From: Symsagittifera roscoffensis
Taxonomy: Eukaryota > Xenacoelomorpha > Acoela > Convolutidae
Direction of reading: 5' to 3'
Length of the DNA: 64,000 bases
Assembly (NCBI RefSeq): GCF_963678635.1
Contig: NC_087068.1
Location: 21,479,029 to 21,543,028, forward strand
In this document: positions 12,501 to 20,530 of the stretch, piece after piece
How the letters are laid out: every line of letters starts with the position of its first letter
Position numbering within the stretch: the stretch's first letter is position 1
Notes under the pieces: generated by a model
The model's database searches: none
What the model saw: the letters and a program-made list of their open reading frames with translations, nothing else
Told to the model about the DNA's origin: nothing
Program-made: the position numbers and the translations under genes

Positions 12501-15500
12501 TGAATTTTTACTACCTTCCGGCTATCAGAAGGGCTCCCTCGAAGTTATTCACTCTCTATCTTCAAAGTTGCTTCATATCGCAATCAAAAGTTGATTTTGA
12601 ACTGATATTGGTCTTAAATCTTTGCATTAACGGTCAAAATCAAATTTCATTCCAGTTTTTTGAACCAATTGTGTTATTATCAACAAAATTTTATCTTTTC
12701 AGGAGTTTGGATGTTTGTTTTGTCGAGTGAACAAAGTAGCGTAATCTAGAAGACAAACTATATGGTTTTAATATGCAAATTGATTACAAAAAAAGACCTG
12801 GCTAACTCGTCAAATTTATTTTCCTTTTTGCTTGCAAGGACAAATCTTTATCATTGAGAACATTTTTGTTACTCCGGTATAATCTATAAAAAAAGGTTAA
12901 GTCTATATTGACGTCGCAATAAAGTTCTTTCATCTTTTTTGTCGAATTTCCAGAGGAGTTAAAAGCTATCAAAAAAGAAAAAAACCTTTGTTGCGTTGTT
13001 AAATCTGTAAATTCGATAGAGAATCGGCTCCTTGAGCGCATAATATAAAGTCGGGAAATAAGACCATGTTTGCTAATTGATGTGAAATTGTAAATTTAGT
13101 TGGAAGTTAGTGTAACCCTTGAATACGGGAACCTTTAATCGGCTTTTCAAAAATGGTGAATGACTCTTGTGGCGTTGAAAATAAAAATTGAATACTTGAG
13201 GTTGTAATAAACTCCTCGAGTAAATGCGATAATTTAGGATTTGAGGGCAGAAATTTATAGGAACCTTCTATTTTATGATGGGCTAAGAAAACAAACGTGT
13301 CGTTTTTTTGGCTGCTTTCCATGCCATAAATTTTGTCCCAAGGTCCCATTTGGCACAAAGTAAACTGAGCAGATAACAGTTCCCTCAAAAATCGATAAAA
13401 ATGAAAGCAAATTGTGGTCTAGGAATAACTCAGTTTGTTTTTTGAGTGCAAATAGAGGTGTATTGAATGATTATTGCCAGTATGAAGCCAACATATTTAC
13501 AGTCAAATTTAATAGTAAAATCATTATTGTTCGTCCCGATTACGCAAAATCAGGCACCAAAAATATGCATGGCGTCGAACTCAGTGAAAAAACTCTTCGA
13601 TGACAAGGAAAACATCGATCTGATTATCATGTTTTGTTTTCCAGTATTTTTGTGTAAATTTTGGCGTTACATCGACAACAAAATGACTTTTTTGTCATTC
13701 TTAGCTAGTAAGAAGAGTAATTTAATATTTTCTACCTTAATTTGTACGAACAAGTGAAATTGCCAATTGAAGAAATTCCAAAAAAAATTAAACAAAACTG
13801 CGCGTCACAGGGTTATTGTTAAAAAAGCACAGAATGTTCCGATCATATTCTGGGGGGGGGGGGAGGCGTTAAGTCCTGCTAGAAAAATTACGACTGCACT
13901 AAAAGTAATCACCCTTAGTGCTGCCATAACATAACCCTATTAGCCTCTTATGATATCAAGCTGATAGCCTATTATTCCTATATCTGCACTTTTTTGAGTA
14001 CCAATCAGGTACATTGAGTATCAATTCTCGAATGCATCTCAATTCTTTCTCATTTTGTATGAGTTTAACGAAAGGGATTTATCTATACGATACGTTTGAT
14101 CAAATTTTCTATCTATTTCAATCAAGAGTAAAAAAGTAAAAATTGAGCAATTGCATGTCACTGAATTAAAGTTTCAATGGTTGCTTGGTTTTCTGGAGCT
14201 CTGATTTTTTCAGTTTACTGCCACAATTAATCAAACTCAATCATCAGCGCAGATGACTTCTCATCTGCACAGTCCGCCCCCAGTTTTTGGGTATCCATAA
14301 ATTAAGAAAAAATTAACATATATGTCGTGTGTCATCGCCGTATTGCGCAATCAAAAGTTTTTTTGTTTCTATTGTGTTCGTAATCGTTTCATTTTGTGTT
14401 TGTAGTCGTATTCCGAATGCATGAGCTGCTCTGATTTTATCTCCTTTTGTATCAGTAATGGTATTTGCATTTTGTATATGCAATCAGATCTCGCTCTGTT
14501 CAGCTTGTTGCCTTCTACTCCACCTAATTGTATTGCCCAAAAACCATTTAAACTCTACCAAGCCCTTCCAAACTATCGATTTGTTCAAAGAATCCTCTCT
14601 TCTAACTGTTAGTAAAAGTTTCAGATTTTTAGTTGTCAAAAACAATACTTTCATCTGGTTCCTGTTACCAATATCGTAAGCAAATTTCCCGTATGCCTTT
14701 TTTATCCGTGGTGTGCGTTCGCCGATTACCCGTTGAGCCAAATGTCTGTTGATCCCAATATTATTGTTTTTTTTTAATATACCCGTTGTACCCCAAATGA
14801 TTGTAGTTTTCTCCCAAGGTTACCGAGATCTGCCAAATCTTCTAACTATTTACATTTCCTTGTATAAGATTTCTAGTGCTACTGTTTGCATCTCATCTTG
14901 TACCCCTTTTGAGAAAACCGCAAACTACTAAATTTTTTGACACCCTTTACCGTGATTGCCAATGTATTGTTGCATTACTTTTTACCCCTCACCGCTTTTC
15001 CTACTCGTACCGTTTTTTCTCAGCTGTTTATCAATGTTTTTGTACTGTTTCCTTTTTTGTTACCATTCTTTATCCTTACCTATTGGAGAAAAAGTATCTT
15101 TTTCTGGCTGCTGTTTAATAGTTCTCAAGACTGAGTGTTTGGCGAAACTCCCCTATGTGCGTTTGTTTCCAATGCCCATACAAAATCTCAATGAGGTCAA
15201 CCGATTTTGTCCATTTGTCGCGTCTTCGCCATGTTGGCAAACATTCCTTGAGAAGCCAAGCCCAAAACTGTTCCATTGTTGCGTTAACTTCTGTCGAATG
15301 TTTTCTCGTTGAAACTTTCTAGTTTTTATTGCACATGTCTGTGACCGTTCCTGTGCAACATAAACATATGGTCTTTGCGTTTATACAGATAAGTTTTACA
15401 ACATGGGAGAAACTGCTCAGAGAGTATAAAAGCTGGTAAGAGATTGAAAATGTTTTGGGCGCGGCAAACTCTCAAAAATTACCATTATTGAAGGAAGCGA

Positions 15501-18500
15501 TTGAAGCATTTATTTTGGACTTTGCGAGTTGGTTGGATAAATCGTGAAGTGGAACAAAATATATTCTTTTTTTTGTATCAACCGATTGTCAAAATGGCCC
15601 TCCAGTTCTTAAATTTTTTTTGACTCATTTCGTTTTAAAATTTTTAATCGACTATTTTAACCCTCGCAAATTTTCGAAATGTAAAAGACCGGACCATGGG
15701 TCGAGTTTTTTTGTAACGACTTAAAAATATTCAGCAAGAAAAATCATGATAATCTTATTTCATATACTTTGGATGATCATAGATTCGATACAGTGGTAGA
15801 ACGACTTTTTTACACAATGAAATCAACAATGGTGCAATGTCGTTTACCGAACCAAAAGTTTTTTTTTTAATTAGCAATTGTTAAAATTGTTTGGTCTATT
15901 TGGAGTTAAACAACCATTAACTAGATGCACATCTTTCATGAAACACTTTATCAGAACACCTAACACGTTTTTGAAAAACTTGGTCTCATATGCAGTTAGT
16001 TTGAATAAAAGGAAGTCATTTTTTTCTGAACGCAAGAGCACAGGACTGGGCAGAAAACGATCAGATAGAAGATGAATACATTGGAGAAAAGGCTCAAAAG
16101 CAAAAGGGATATGATAGGGACCTGATGAACAAAGAAGCGGGGTCCAAAAAGAGAGCCCTAGTGTCGGAACTCTTTACTAAATGAAAGGACTGATATTGAA
16201 AAAAGGTTAATCGAACAGAGGGATAACCGTATTTTAGACCTTCAAAGGTCAAAAATGAGTCTGCTTCCGATCACACTGACACTCGACAACGGGCACATAA
16301 TCAAGAAATCCGACTTAACGTTCAGACTCATTTGCTCCGAAAAAATTGGATAGTAAAACTGATTTATTGTTTAAATGTTCAGATTTAGCAGGGAGGAGTT
16401 AAAAACTCTCCTAAGATCAGACCGGGCTCGGGTCTCGCGGGATCCTCAACCACGGGTCGACAGTCGAAACTAGCTTCTGTGAAAAAGAGAAGAGCATTGA
16501 CGAAACTTTGTTCAATTGCTAAAAATATTCTTTCCTTTCATTACGTCATTTCATATTTTTTACATTGAGATCACTGGGATAAAGTTTTAGGCGACTATTT
16601 GGGAGAGGGTACATATGATAATTACAGGACTTAATTGTTCACATCTGCTATTTAGATACCTCTAGACAGTTAAAATTAGACGACAATTCGATAAACGCAG
16701 AAGACTCCTACAAAGGGTACACGTGAGGACATGATATCTATTGAGAGCTGTACAAAAAAACGTAATCTATCCATACTCCATCCGTTCCAACAGGTAGTTC
16801 CTTCAGAACTCGAACGGAACCTCCAGAAAGAGGTGGAAAAAGACGTTTTTTGGACAGCGTTGCACCAATTGACTTAGTTGTAATCATTTTGCAAGTTGAG
16901 CCTGAGCGGCCGTTGGTCGAGATAAGGTCTCCGATGAAGACGCCAGAGAAAGCGCATTTAGGAGCTTTGTTCATCAACCCTACCTAGGACCCCCTGACTC
17001 CATTGGCAGACACTGGGACCGCGAGATCTTATTAACCGAAACTACTGGTTATACAACAAGGCCTTTACCCTCAGTGGATCCAACCATTATAGTCGCTGCA
17101 CCATTTTCGGCTGAAGTCGACGGACGCAGCGACACAGAAGCAAATCAGCGATAAAACTTCTCTCATCAACACAGGAACAAGAAAGGACGCAGATACTTTT
17201 CACAATGACTTCAACGTAGCCTAAAACTGCGTAAACGAACTCCAAAACTTTTCTTTTAATATACTTTTAGTGCAATACCAATTTTTTTAAATTGTTCATT
17301 TCTGAATTTTATCTTAAGGGGATTTTTGCCCATTTAATAATTTAGTTAGCTTACTATTCATCAATTTCTAACTTTTACTATTTATCAATTCGTCTTGTTT
17401 TAATTGTGTAATAACGTTCTCTAAAAAGTCCCTGTAGATACCTGTATGAATTGTCGATAGCCTGTAAATTGTGCACTTAGCCTTTACTCTTCTGATATAT
17501 ATTGTATTTATCTCTTGTAGTTTCTTTGGTGTTCTCAGTAAGTTTCGTTACTTTTGTTTTAAGCTTCTATTGGAGGGTGAAGGAGGAGTTGAGTATGAGT
17601 GTTATATTGGCCACCTTTCATTGTGATAGGTATAATTTTTTCCTGCATCGGGGAGCATAGTGAATTGTGTTTTTAGTTGGTTAGATAACTGCCATTTGTG
17701 ACACCTGGACTTCGTGACACTTTTCTAGTAGAAAGGATACAGTTTGAGTTCAAATACTTCTTTTTTTATTCTATTAACTCTTGGTTGTCTTCAAGTATAC
17801 CAGTGGTATTTCATCAATCGTTATTAGTAGTGAAAAATATTTCAGTTAATAAATCATTAAATACTGCTGATGTATTCACTGATAACCGGATGAAGCTGAC
17901 CCTTTACATCTAAAAAATCAAGTTTTTTTAGAAGCCAATAAAACTTCTGGATGTTGATGTTACCACAGTCATGTGAATTAACTCAGTGTTTTGGTTTAAC
18001 AATTTGATTTAATACTATCGATGTATATTTTTTCGTGAACCTACGATATGATTTTTTTTAGCTCTGTCTGCATTAATATCTATATCTATATTTGAGCACC
18101 CCTGTCCCATGTCTCTAGATCAGAGACTGCTTTCGTTTAGTGAATATCAAACGTTTCGTTTAGTGATTATCACAAATCTGTTTGTATTTGCAGCGTACGA
18201 GTGTGAGTGTGAGAATGACTGGAGCGGCAGGAACTGCGACGAGGCTGGACCCGCTGCTCTGGTAGCCACTGCCACTCTCTCCCTCGCGGCCATCATAGTC
18301 ATCCTATGTGCCATCATATTCCTCCTTTGTAAGTATAGCCGTCATGTAATCATGTAAATATGACGTAAATAACCAAGGGAACAACAGCTGTTCTCCGCAA
18401 AGAACCGTATGTGCAGCTCGTATGTTGTTTCTTATCCTTGTGGATGATTAAGTGATTAAGTGTCAACTTTAGTTTAAAAGAAACGGGTGGATTTTTTTCT

Positions 18501-19561
18501 TTTTCGTTTACCAATGAATTGAAGCATATAATGTTTTGTAAATAATATTTTGTCAAGTACCCATAGTCAAAATTATATATGTAACTAAATGAAACTTATT
18601 CAGCTCCCCTCTCTCTTCCAAATCACGCGCATGTCAATTTAATGGGGCAACCACTTCTTTCGCAAGGCGTTCATTGTGTGCCTAAACACCAAAAGTTAAT
18701 TTCATAATATGTCTTTTGAGTTTACAACTAATTCTTTAGCCCCGCCACACCCTCAAAATTTATTCAAAAAATCATAAGCAAAACGAAAGTTATAAAAATG
18801 TATAATTTAATTTATTTTGCTTTCGTTTTTGTAACCAAAATTTATTGTGGAGCGGTAACGTTTGGTGCTGTTTTTGTGAAGTCAAACTATCAGAAACAGT
18901 TTGCTCTGAAACAGTTTAATTCTTTTCTTTTTTAGTGATTCTGATGTTGTTCTGCTACTGCCGTGCGGGCAAAAAAGCGAAAGCATTCACGGCCGACGAT
19001 CTGGATTTCCACGATCAGAACATGGGTAAAAAAGTAGTCGAGGGTGGAGGCGAAGACGACGCAGACTTCGTTCTAGACCAACTCCGAAAACCTGTCAATC
19101 ACGTGCCATCCTTAACCCCTCCCCCTTTCCATGCATCTCATACTATAATACCGAACGGAAAGTCCCCCTCTGTCAACCACTCGACCACGAACCTGTCAGG
19201 GGGTCCCAAAGTGAACCCCCGCTACATCGCTTCAAGTCCGGTTCCCCATCGAGGCACCCCGACTCCGGGACACAATGAAGACGTCGGCAGATACCTAAAA
19301 GCCAAGACTCACGAGCTGGACCGTCACGCTGCCAATATGGGGGGACATGATACTCTTATGGTCTACCACTATGAGGGCGGCGATAGTGATCGGGGGGATG
19401 TTAGTGATGTAATGTCCCAAGCTTCGGAACCCAATTATGAACCCTTTCACAAAATGGGCCCGCCTTTTCACAAAATGGCCAACATGTTCGCACCCAATGG
19501 ACAAACTTCCCCTCCCCCTCCCGCCCGCAACAACCCTAACACGCCCTCTCATGCAGTGTGA
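396..19561 (+). CDS. CadN: Classical (type III, CadN-like) cadherin, C-terminal 709 residues in eight exons
   Basis: This is the membrane-proximal and cytoplasmic end of a non-vertebrate-type classical cadherin, a calcium-dependent cell-adhesion receptor that couples to catenins. Joining 396-587, 1177-1350, 2018-2237, 2630-2999, 3203-3507, 3932-4041, 18194-18328 and 18936-19561 gives one open frame of 709 residues plus TGA, with phase kept at every junction. The order is: end of a LamG domain (about residues 1-150, with LNAPLQVGG and GFDGCVREF), an EGF-like module (about 155-193), a second LamG (about 200-385, with DGQWHSVRV), an EGF-type cysteine region (about 395-471), a transmembrane helix (about 477-508) and a 200-residue tail. 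The tail carries EGGGEDD (537-543), VGRYLK (618-623), LMVYHYEGG (642-650) and GPPFHKMANMF (676-686). These match the catenin-binding blocks of classical cadherins and separate it from Fat or neurexin. Drosophila CadN has the same LamG/EGF order. The N-terminal cadherin repeats are outside the window. Confidence 0.93.
608..1025 (+). repeat. Dispersed repeat family B, copy 1 (cadherin intron)
   Basis: About 400 bp sharing, in order, TATATAGGTCGCGATGAT, a poly-T section, AAAGTGTAAAGGTAATTAAA-like sequence, TTTCGAAAATGGAGTTTA and a closing CCAACTGTCTGTTGGC with copies at 1,528 and 9,038. No terminal inverted repeats or coding capacity seen. Confidence 0.75.
1177..1350 (+). CDS. CadN: Cadherin exon b: LamG 1, late part
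   Basis: Follows TTTTAG and ends before GTACGC. It joins the previous exon to form a Cys codon (CKNS...). It encodes a cysteine-flanked insert and then LNAPLQVGGVSDPD, closely like the CadN LamG segment LNVNAPLQVGG. The last residues, GFDG, continue in the next exon as the conserved GFDGC. Confidence 0.9.
1528..1925 (+). repeat. Dispersed repeat family B, copy 2
   Basis: Same orientation as copy 1, with TAATAGGTCACGATGAAATT, GGAAGGCAAACTCCACGATC, TTTCGAAAATCGAGTT and TCCAACTGGCCGTT in the same order. It is more diverged, so the family is old. Confidence 0.72.
2018..2237 (+). CDS. CadN: Cadherin exon c: end of LamG 1 plus EGF-like module
   Basis: Follows TTGTAG and ends before GTGAGC. It encodes CVREFLINGKIVDFSDP (the LamG end) and then an EGF-like module with cysteines in CEDQEEFC, RCGQHGKC, CDCHPRYEGTTC. 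The EGF ends at the exon boundary. Confidence 0.92.
2630..2999 (+). CDS. CadN: Cadherin exon d: LamG 2, first part
   Basis: Follows GATGCAG and ends before GTGAGT in phase 0. It encodes a second LamG domain with ITLSFRSTAKD, MILLGFHDSND, VTDGQWHSVRVMRDG and FLDGGGERG. GC content is clearly higher than in the flanking introns. The frame stays open into the intron at 3000, but the GTGAGT donor and the phase-0 continuation at 3203 show where the exon ends. Confidence 0.93.
3203..3507 (+). CDS. CadN: Cadherin exon e: end of LamG 2 and start of cysteine-rich region
   Basis: Follows TTCCAG and ends before GTAAGA. It encodes the LamG end (IMIGGYISETSGEYDV, FQGCISDVRFN) and then CNPDPCGSPGVTCPGSLICVP, the cysteine-rich linker that precedes the last EGF in CadN-type cadherins. 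Confidence 0.93.
3932..4041 (+). CDS. CadN: Cadherin exon f: first half of last EGF-like module
   Basis: Follows TTTCAG and ends before GTAAGT. It encodes CPVGTRLNDFDQCVDILEC, then PCVHAIECRDVFG. The EGF is split by the 14.15-kb intron and finished in the exon at 18,194. Confidence 0.88.
4530..8345. repeat. Imperfect inverted repeat, possible foldback element around the nested gene's last exon
   Basis: The left arm (about 4,530-5,380) and right arm (about 7,740-8,345) are reverse complements with indels. Examples: GTAGCACAGAATGTTCCGAC at 4,555 pairs with GTCGGAACATTCTGTGCTAC near 8,303, and TTAGCTCAAAATTAGACC near 4,953 pairs with GGTCTAATTTCAAGCTAA near 7,960. The left side also carries four diverged direct copies of a block with GATGATTATTYGTGG and CCTGATTTTGC at about 5,270, 5,720, 6,285 and 6,655. 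No transposase was seen. The spacer contains the terminal exon of the minus-strand gene. Confidence 0.65.
6874..7451 (-). CDS. Nested gene exon 4: cytoplasmic tail and stop
   Basis: Acceptor ATGTTTCAG then CTGAGACAG; 191 codons plus stop. It begins ETEQRFKNLGTVIRFIETIE, continues with Ser/Thr/Asn-rich and Lys-rich polar sequence, and ends with RFDLEKMNRERQRKT. An internal ATG at 7,350 could mislead gene finders into a 158-residue ORF, but the open frame runs to the acceptor. The exon lies between the arms of the 4.5-8.3 kb inverted repeat. No clear AATAAA follows it. Confidence 0.8.
6874..12191 (-). CDS. Nested antisense four-exon gene: unrecognised 308-residue single-pass membrane protein
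   Basis: A complete gene on the minus strand inside the cadherin intron. Exons 12191-12103, 11678-11559, 11088-10949 and 7451-6874 have GT donors and AG acceptors and match in phase (2, 2, 1), giving ATG to stop, 308 residues. The N-terminal 70 residues are Gly/Ser-rich and lack a classical signal peptide. A membrane helix spans about 74-94 (WLIIFGLIGGFVFTLYIVCYF), followed by KKGC, a strongly basic, probably helical stretch (ESRKRARELRIRRLAAETEQ), a conserved-looking FIETIEKRYGVKL near 131-143, and a polar Ser/Asn/Lys-rich tail. The lack of a signal peptide and the basic flank after the helix suggest N-out, C-in topology (inference). I do not recognise the family. The helix-Cys-basic helix layout faintly recalls TMIE, but identity is too low to assign. 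The opposite orientation in an intron implies its own promoter. Confidence 0.8.
9038..9487 (+). repeat. Dispersed repeat family B, copy 3
   Basis: Contains TATATAGGTCGCGATGATTC, AAGGCAAACTCCACTATTG, TTTCGAAAATGGAGTTTAAT and CAGCTGTCTGTTGGC, matching copies 1 and 2 in order. A truncated piece (GACAAACTCCACTCTCGAA) also lies near 8,394. Confidence 0.75.
10021..10438. mobile_element. hAT-like MITE with 8-bp target-site duplication
   Basis: The 418-bp element begins CAGGGTTGCATGATTAAAAT and ends ATTCTTATGCAACCCTG, so the termini are imperfect inverted repeats starting CAGGGTTGCAT. It is flanked on both sides by GATATACT (10,013-10,020 and 10,439-10,446), a perfect 8-bp duplication. An 8-bp duplication and CAGGG-type ends are hallmarks of the hAT superfamily. 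Inside, a short minus-strand frame (10,373-10,167) contains LLIQHLKEEHKL, resembling the end of a BED zinc finger, possibly a transposase remnant. Otherwise non-autonomous. Confidence 0.85.
10525..10690 (+). repeat. Dispersed repeat family A (GCGCGCGCC), copy 1
   Basis: Contains GGCGCTTTTGGCGCCAAAAT, ATACTAACTTTGAGGG, GAGCGCGCGCCGAAAAA and ACGCAATTTTTTGGTCAAAA, shared in order with copies at 54.28 and 62.69 kb and in part at 55.8 kb. GC-rich islands alternate with A/T runs. Confidence 0.8.
10949..11088 (-). CDS. Nested gene exon 3: transmembrane helix and basic juxtamembrane segment
   Basis: Acceptor ATGTTTAG, donor GTAAGT. Encodes GNAWLIIFGLIGGFVFTLYI and VCYFKKGCSLYESRKRAREL. The frame is also open about 75 bases upstream of the chosen acceptor, but only the ATGTTTAG acceptor fits the phase of exon 2. 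The pyrimidine tract is weak, which is the least certain point of the model. Confidence 0.78.
11559..11678 (-). CDS. Nested gene exon 2: Gly/Ser-rich segment
   Basis: Acceptor GGTCTAG, donor GTAAAA. Encodes IRGAGPGGGSGTLKKLSDFS then SVGGGNEGDSGIDLTHIVL. One base in, two bases out, compatible with exons 1 and 3. Confidence 0.75.
12103..12191 (-). CDS. Nested gene exon 1 with start codon
   Basis: ATG in AAAAATGGCT context; encodes MAEKLDQKQDPSYAIG and PPKFEYFVG and ends before GTAAGTAAG. 29 codons plus two bases. The near-perfect donor and GC-richer composition in AT-rich surroundings support it. Confidence 0.75.
12802..13388 (-). other. Possible minus-strand coding remnant or exons
   Basis: Two adjacent minus-strand frames, 13,388-13,107 (about 93 codons, e.g. 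LCQMGPWDKIYGMESSQKND) and 13,041-12,802 (about 79 codons), have protein-like composition. The first could begin at an acceptor, TCTGCTCAG. Neither has a recognised domain or clear start. It lies just upstream of the nested gene on the same strand, but I found no phase-compatible link to it. Confidence 0.3.
13852..13863. repeat. G12 homopolymer
   Basis: Twelve consecutive G on the plus strand, directly after a copy of the GCACAGAATGTTCCGA motif that recurs in the 4.5-8.3 kb element. Confidence 0.9.
14400..15320 (-). pseudogene. Eroded minus-strand coding remnant
   Basis: The minus strand is A/G-rich here and reads as protein-like pieces in shifting frames with stops between them. The clearest is 14,741-14,484, with RVIGERTPRIKKAYGKFAYD and WKGLVEFKWFLGNTIRWSRR. 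The plus-strand frames over the same interval are low-complexity hydrophobic shadows. Family unknown; an old retroelement or processed gene are both possible. Confidence 0.35.
15390..16360 (+). pseudogene. Eroded plus-strand coding remnant
   Basis: Protein-like pieces in different plus-strand frames, broken by stops and frameshifts: about 15,409-15,547 (KLPLLKEAIEAFILDFASWL), 16,030-16,183 (AQDWAENDQIEDEYIGEKAQ) and 16,170-16,351 (NERTDIEKRLIEQRDNRILD). The charged helical character and GC rise suggest former coding DNA, perhaps a mobile-element protein. No family was recognised. Confidence 0.35.
16738..17160 (-). pseudogene. GC-richer coding remnant, strand uncertain
   Basis: The minus strand reads KCAFSGVFIGDLISTNGRSG and RLFPPLSGGSVRVLKELPVG in a 79-codon frame (16,977-16,738), with further protein-like sequence upstream in other frames. 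A plus-strand frame (about 16,955-17,151) is also open. Composition is unlike the intron around it. Function unknown. Confidence 0.35.
17221..18190. other. Intron sequence without recognised features
   Basis: AT-rich, with a short TATCTATATCTATA run near 18,077. The 71-codon plus-strand frame at 17,698 looks like chance. Nothing supported as a gene. Confidence 0.5.
18194..18328 (+). CDS. CadN: Cadherin exon g: end of last EGF plus transmembrane helix
   Basis: Completes the EGF (YECECENDWSGRNCDE) and then encodes the hydrophobic membrane span (LVATATLSLAAIIVILCAII...). It ends before GTAAGT. Phase (2 bases in, 1 base out) matches exons f and h across the long intron, which is strong evidence that these pieces are one gene. 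Confidence 0.93.
18936..19561 (+). CDS. CadN: Cadherin exon h: catenin-binding cytoplasmic tail and stop
   Basis: Follows TTTTTTAG. It encodes the end of the membrane span (LILMLFCYC), a basic stop-transfer stretch and the 200-residue tail. The juxtamembrane block reads DLDFHDQNMGKKVVEGGGEDD; most classical cadherins have a D-N-(I/V)-x-x-Y-D core before EEGGGEED here, and this protein lacks that tyrosine. The beta-catenin-binding block (VGRYLK, LMVYHYEGG) and the terminal GPPFHKMANMF (usually G.RFKKLADMYG) are recognisable. A proline-rich stretch (TSPPPPARNNPN) follows before TGA at 19,559-19,561. Confidence 0.95.
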
Positions 19562-20530
19562 TCAAATTAACACACGCAATCTTGCCAAAATAAATCTGCG
19601 ATGGGAAAGAAAACTGAGAAACTGTTTGAAAATCGTGCAATAGCTACTAAAAAAGACCGAATATTGTGAAATTCTGGCAGCTTCAGCTGGAAAATCAAAA
19701 CTTTCAGTTATTTCATCAATTTCCCCTCAAGCAACAGTGCAGTTTTCAAGTTTATACTGCTTTTCACTTAAATGTGTTTTTTACGCACTAATACCACTAA
19801 TGTCTTGGCTTTTTTTTTAGCCCAAGGTGCTAGCCACTGGCTTAACTTATTTCAAAACTAAAGTGATAAATTTTGAATGTGCCTTGAGTTCTTAATTCAT
19901 TTATAATTGCTATTTATAAAAGTTAATTTACAAAAAAAAAATTCAATTCAACTTTTCGCTTTTACTTCAACTTGCTGACCAAAATTCAACCAATAGTAAA
20001 GCCACCCGTAGCCAACTAGCTAAACATTTTGAAAAATGTCTTTTTTGGCAAAACGTCTTTATTATGGGATTTAAGGAATTTTTTTTAAACTATAGAGAAA
20101 GATGATCGTGCGAGCATTGTTCTAAAATTGTACAATTGTTCTAATTGTAAATTTTCAATAGTACAGGTAATTTTGTTCCGATCTTTAGGGCGGGCTGGTT
20201 GTGCATTTTTATTAAATGTTATTTTAATCACAGTCATTCATTTTTCTATCGCAAACAGCGCAAAGCTTAGCTTCGCCTCTGTTGATATTTTTTAGTTAAA
20301 TCTGCCGGAACCCATAATTGATCAAATTTAGCGTAGCTTGTTTGCGCCCCCAACAAAAATAGTGTTTTTGAACTTGAAACCATAAAAATTGCGCTGCCAC
20401 TTGAAATTATTATAGGTTGGCGTCAAAGGCACTATTAAAACTCAAAATTTGCTTTTCCCAAATGTTTATATTTGAGATAAACCAGGGTATTGCAACCGAC
20501 TGCATGACTTTTTCCAATATTTACTCATAT
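19562..20530. other. Cadherin 3' flank, no gene seen
   Basis: Probable 3' UTR followed by AT-rich sequence. Contains a copy of a short dispersed motif (AGCTTAGCTTCGCCTCTGT near 20,265) also present near 8,846 and 10,839. No supported gene. Confidence 0.5.
19589..19594 (+). promoter_or_regulatory. Possible polyadenylation signal AATAAA
   Basis: First AATAAA after the cadherin stop, only 28 bases downstream. It would give a very short 3' UTR. AT-rich DNA contains such hexamers by chance, so this is a weak call. Confidence 0.25.

Larger units (their letters stand above)
4042..18193 (+). other. 14.15-kb cadherin intron hosting a nested gene and repeats
   Basis: Bounded by a GTAAGT donor at 4042 and a TTTGCAG acceptor ending at 18193. 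It is far longer than the other cadherin introns in the window (0.2-0.7 kb). It holds an antisense four-exon gene (6,874-12,191), a MITE with target-site duplication, an inverted repeat and eroded coding fragments, all listed separately. 17.2-18.15 kb shows nothing recognisable. Confidence 0.85.

Noticed and set aside
14956-15312. 118-codon hydrophobic plus-strand frame
   Set aside because: It is the complement of an A/G-rich minus-strand stretch. Three overlapping plus frames are equally hydrophobic, a composition effect.
396-19561. Neurexin or Fat-type identity for the LamG/EGF protein
   Set aside because: The tail has the classical-cadherin EGGGEDD, LMVYHYEGG and GPPFHKMANMF blocks, which neurexins and Fat lack.
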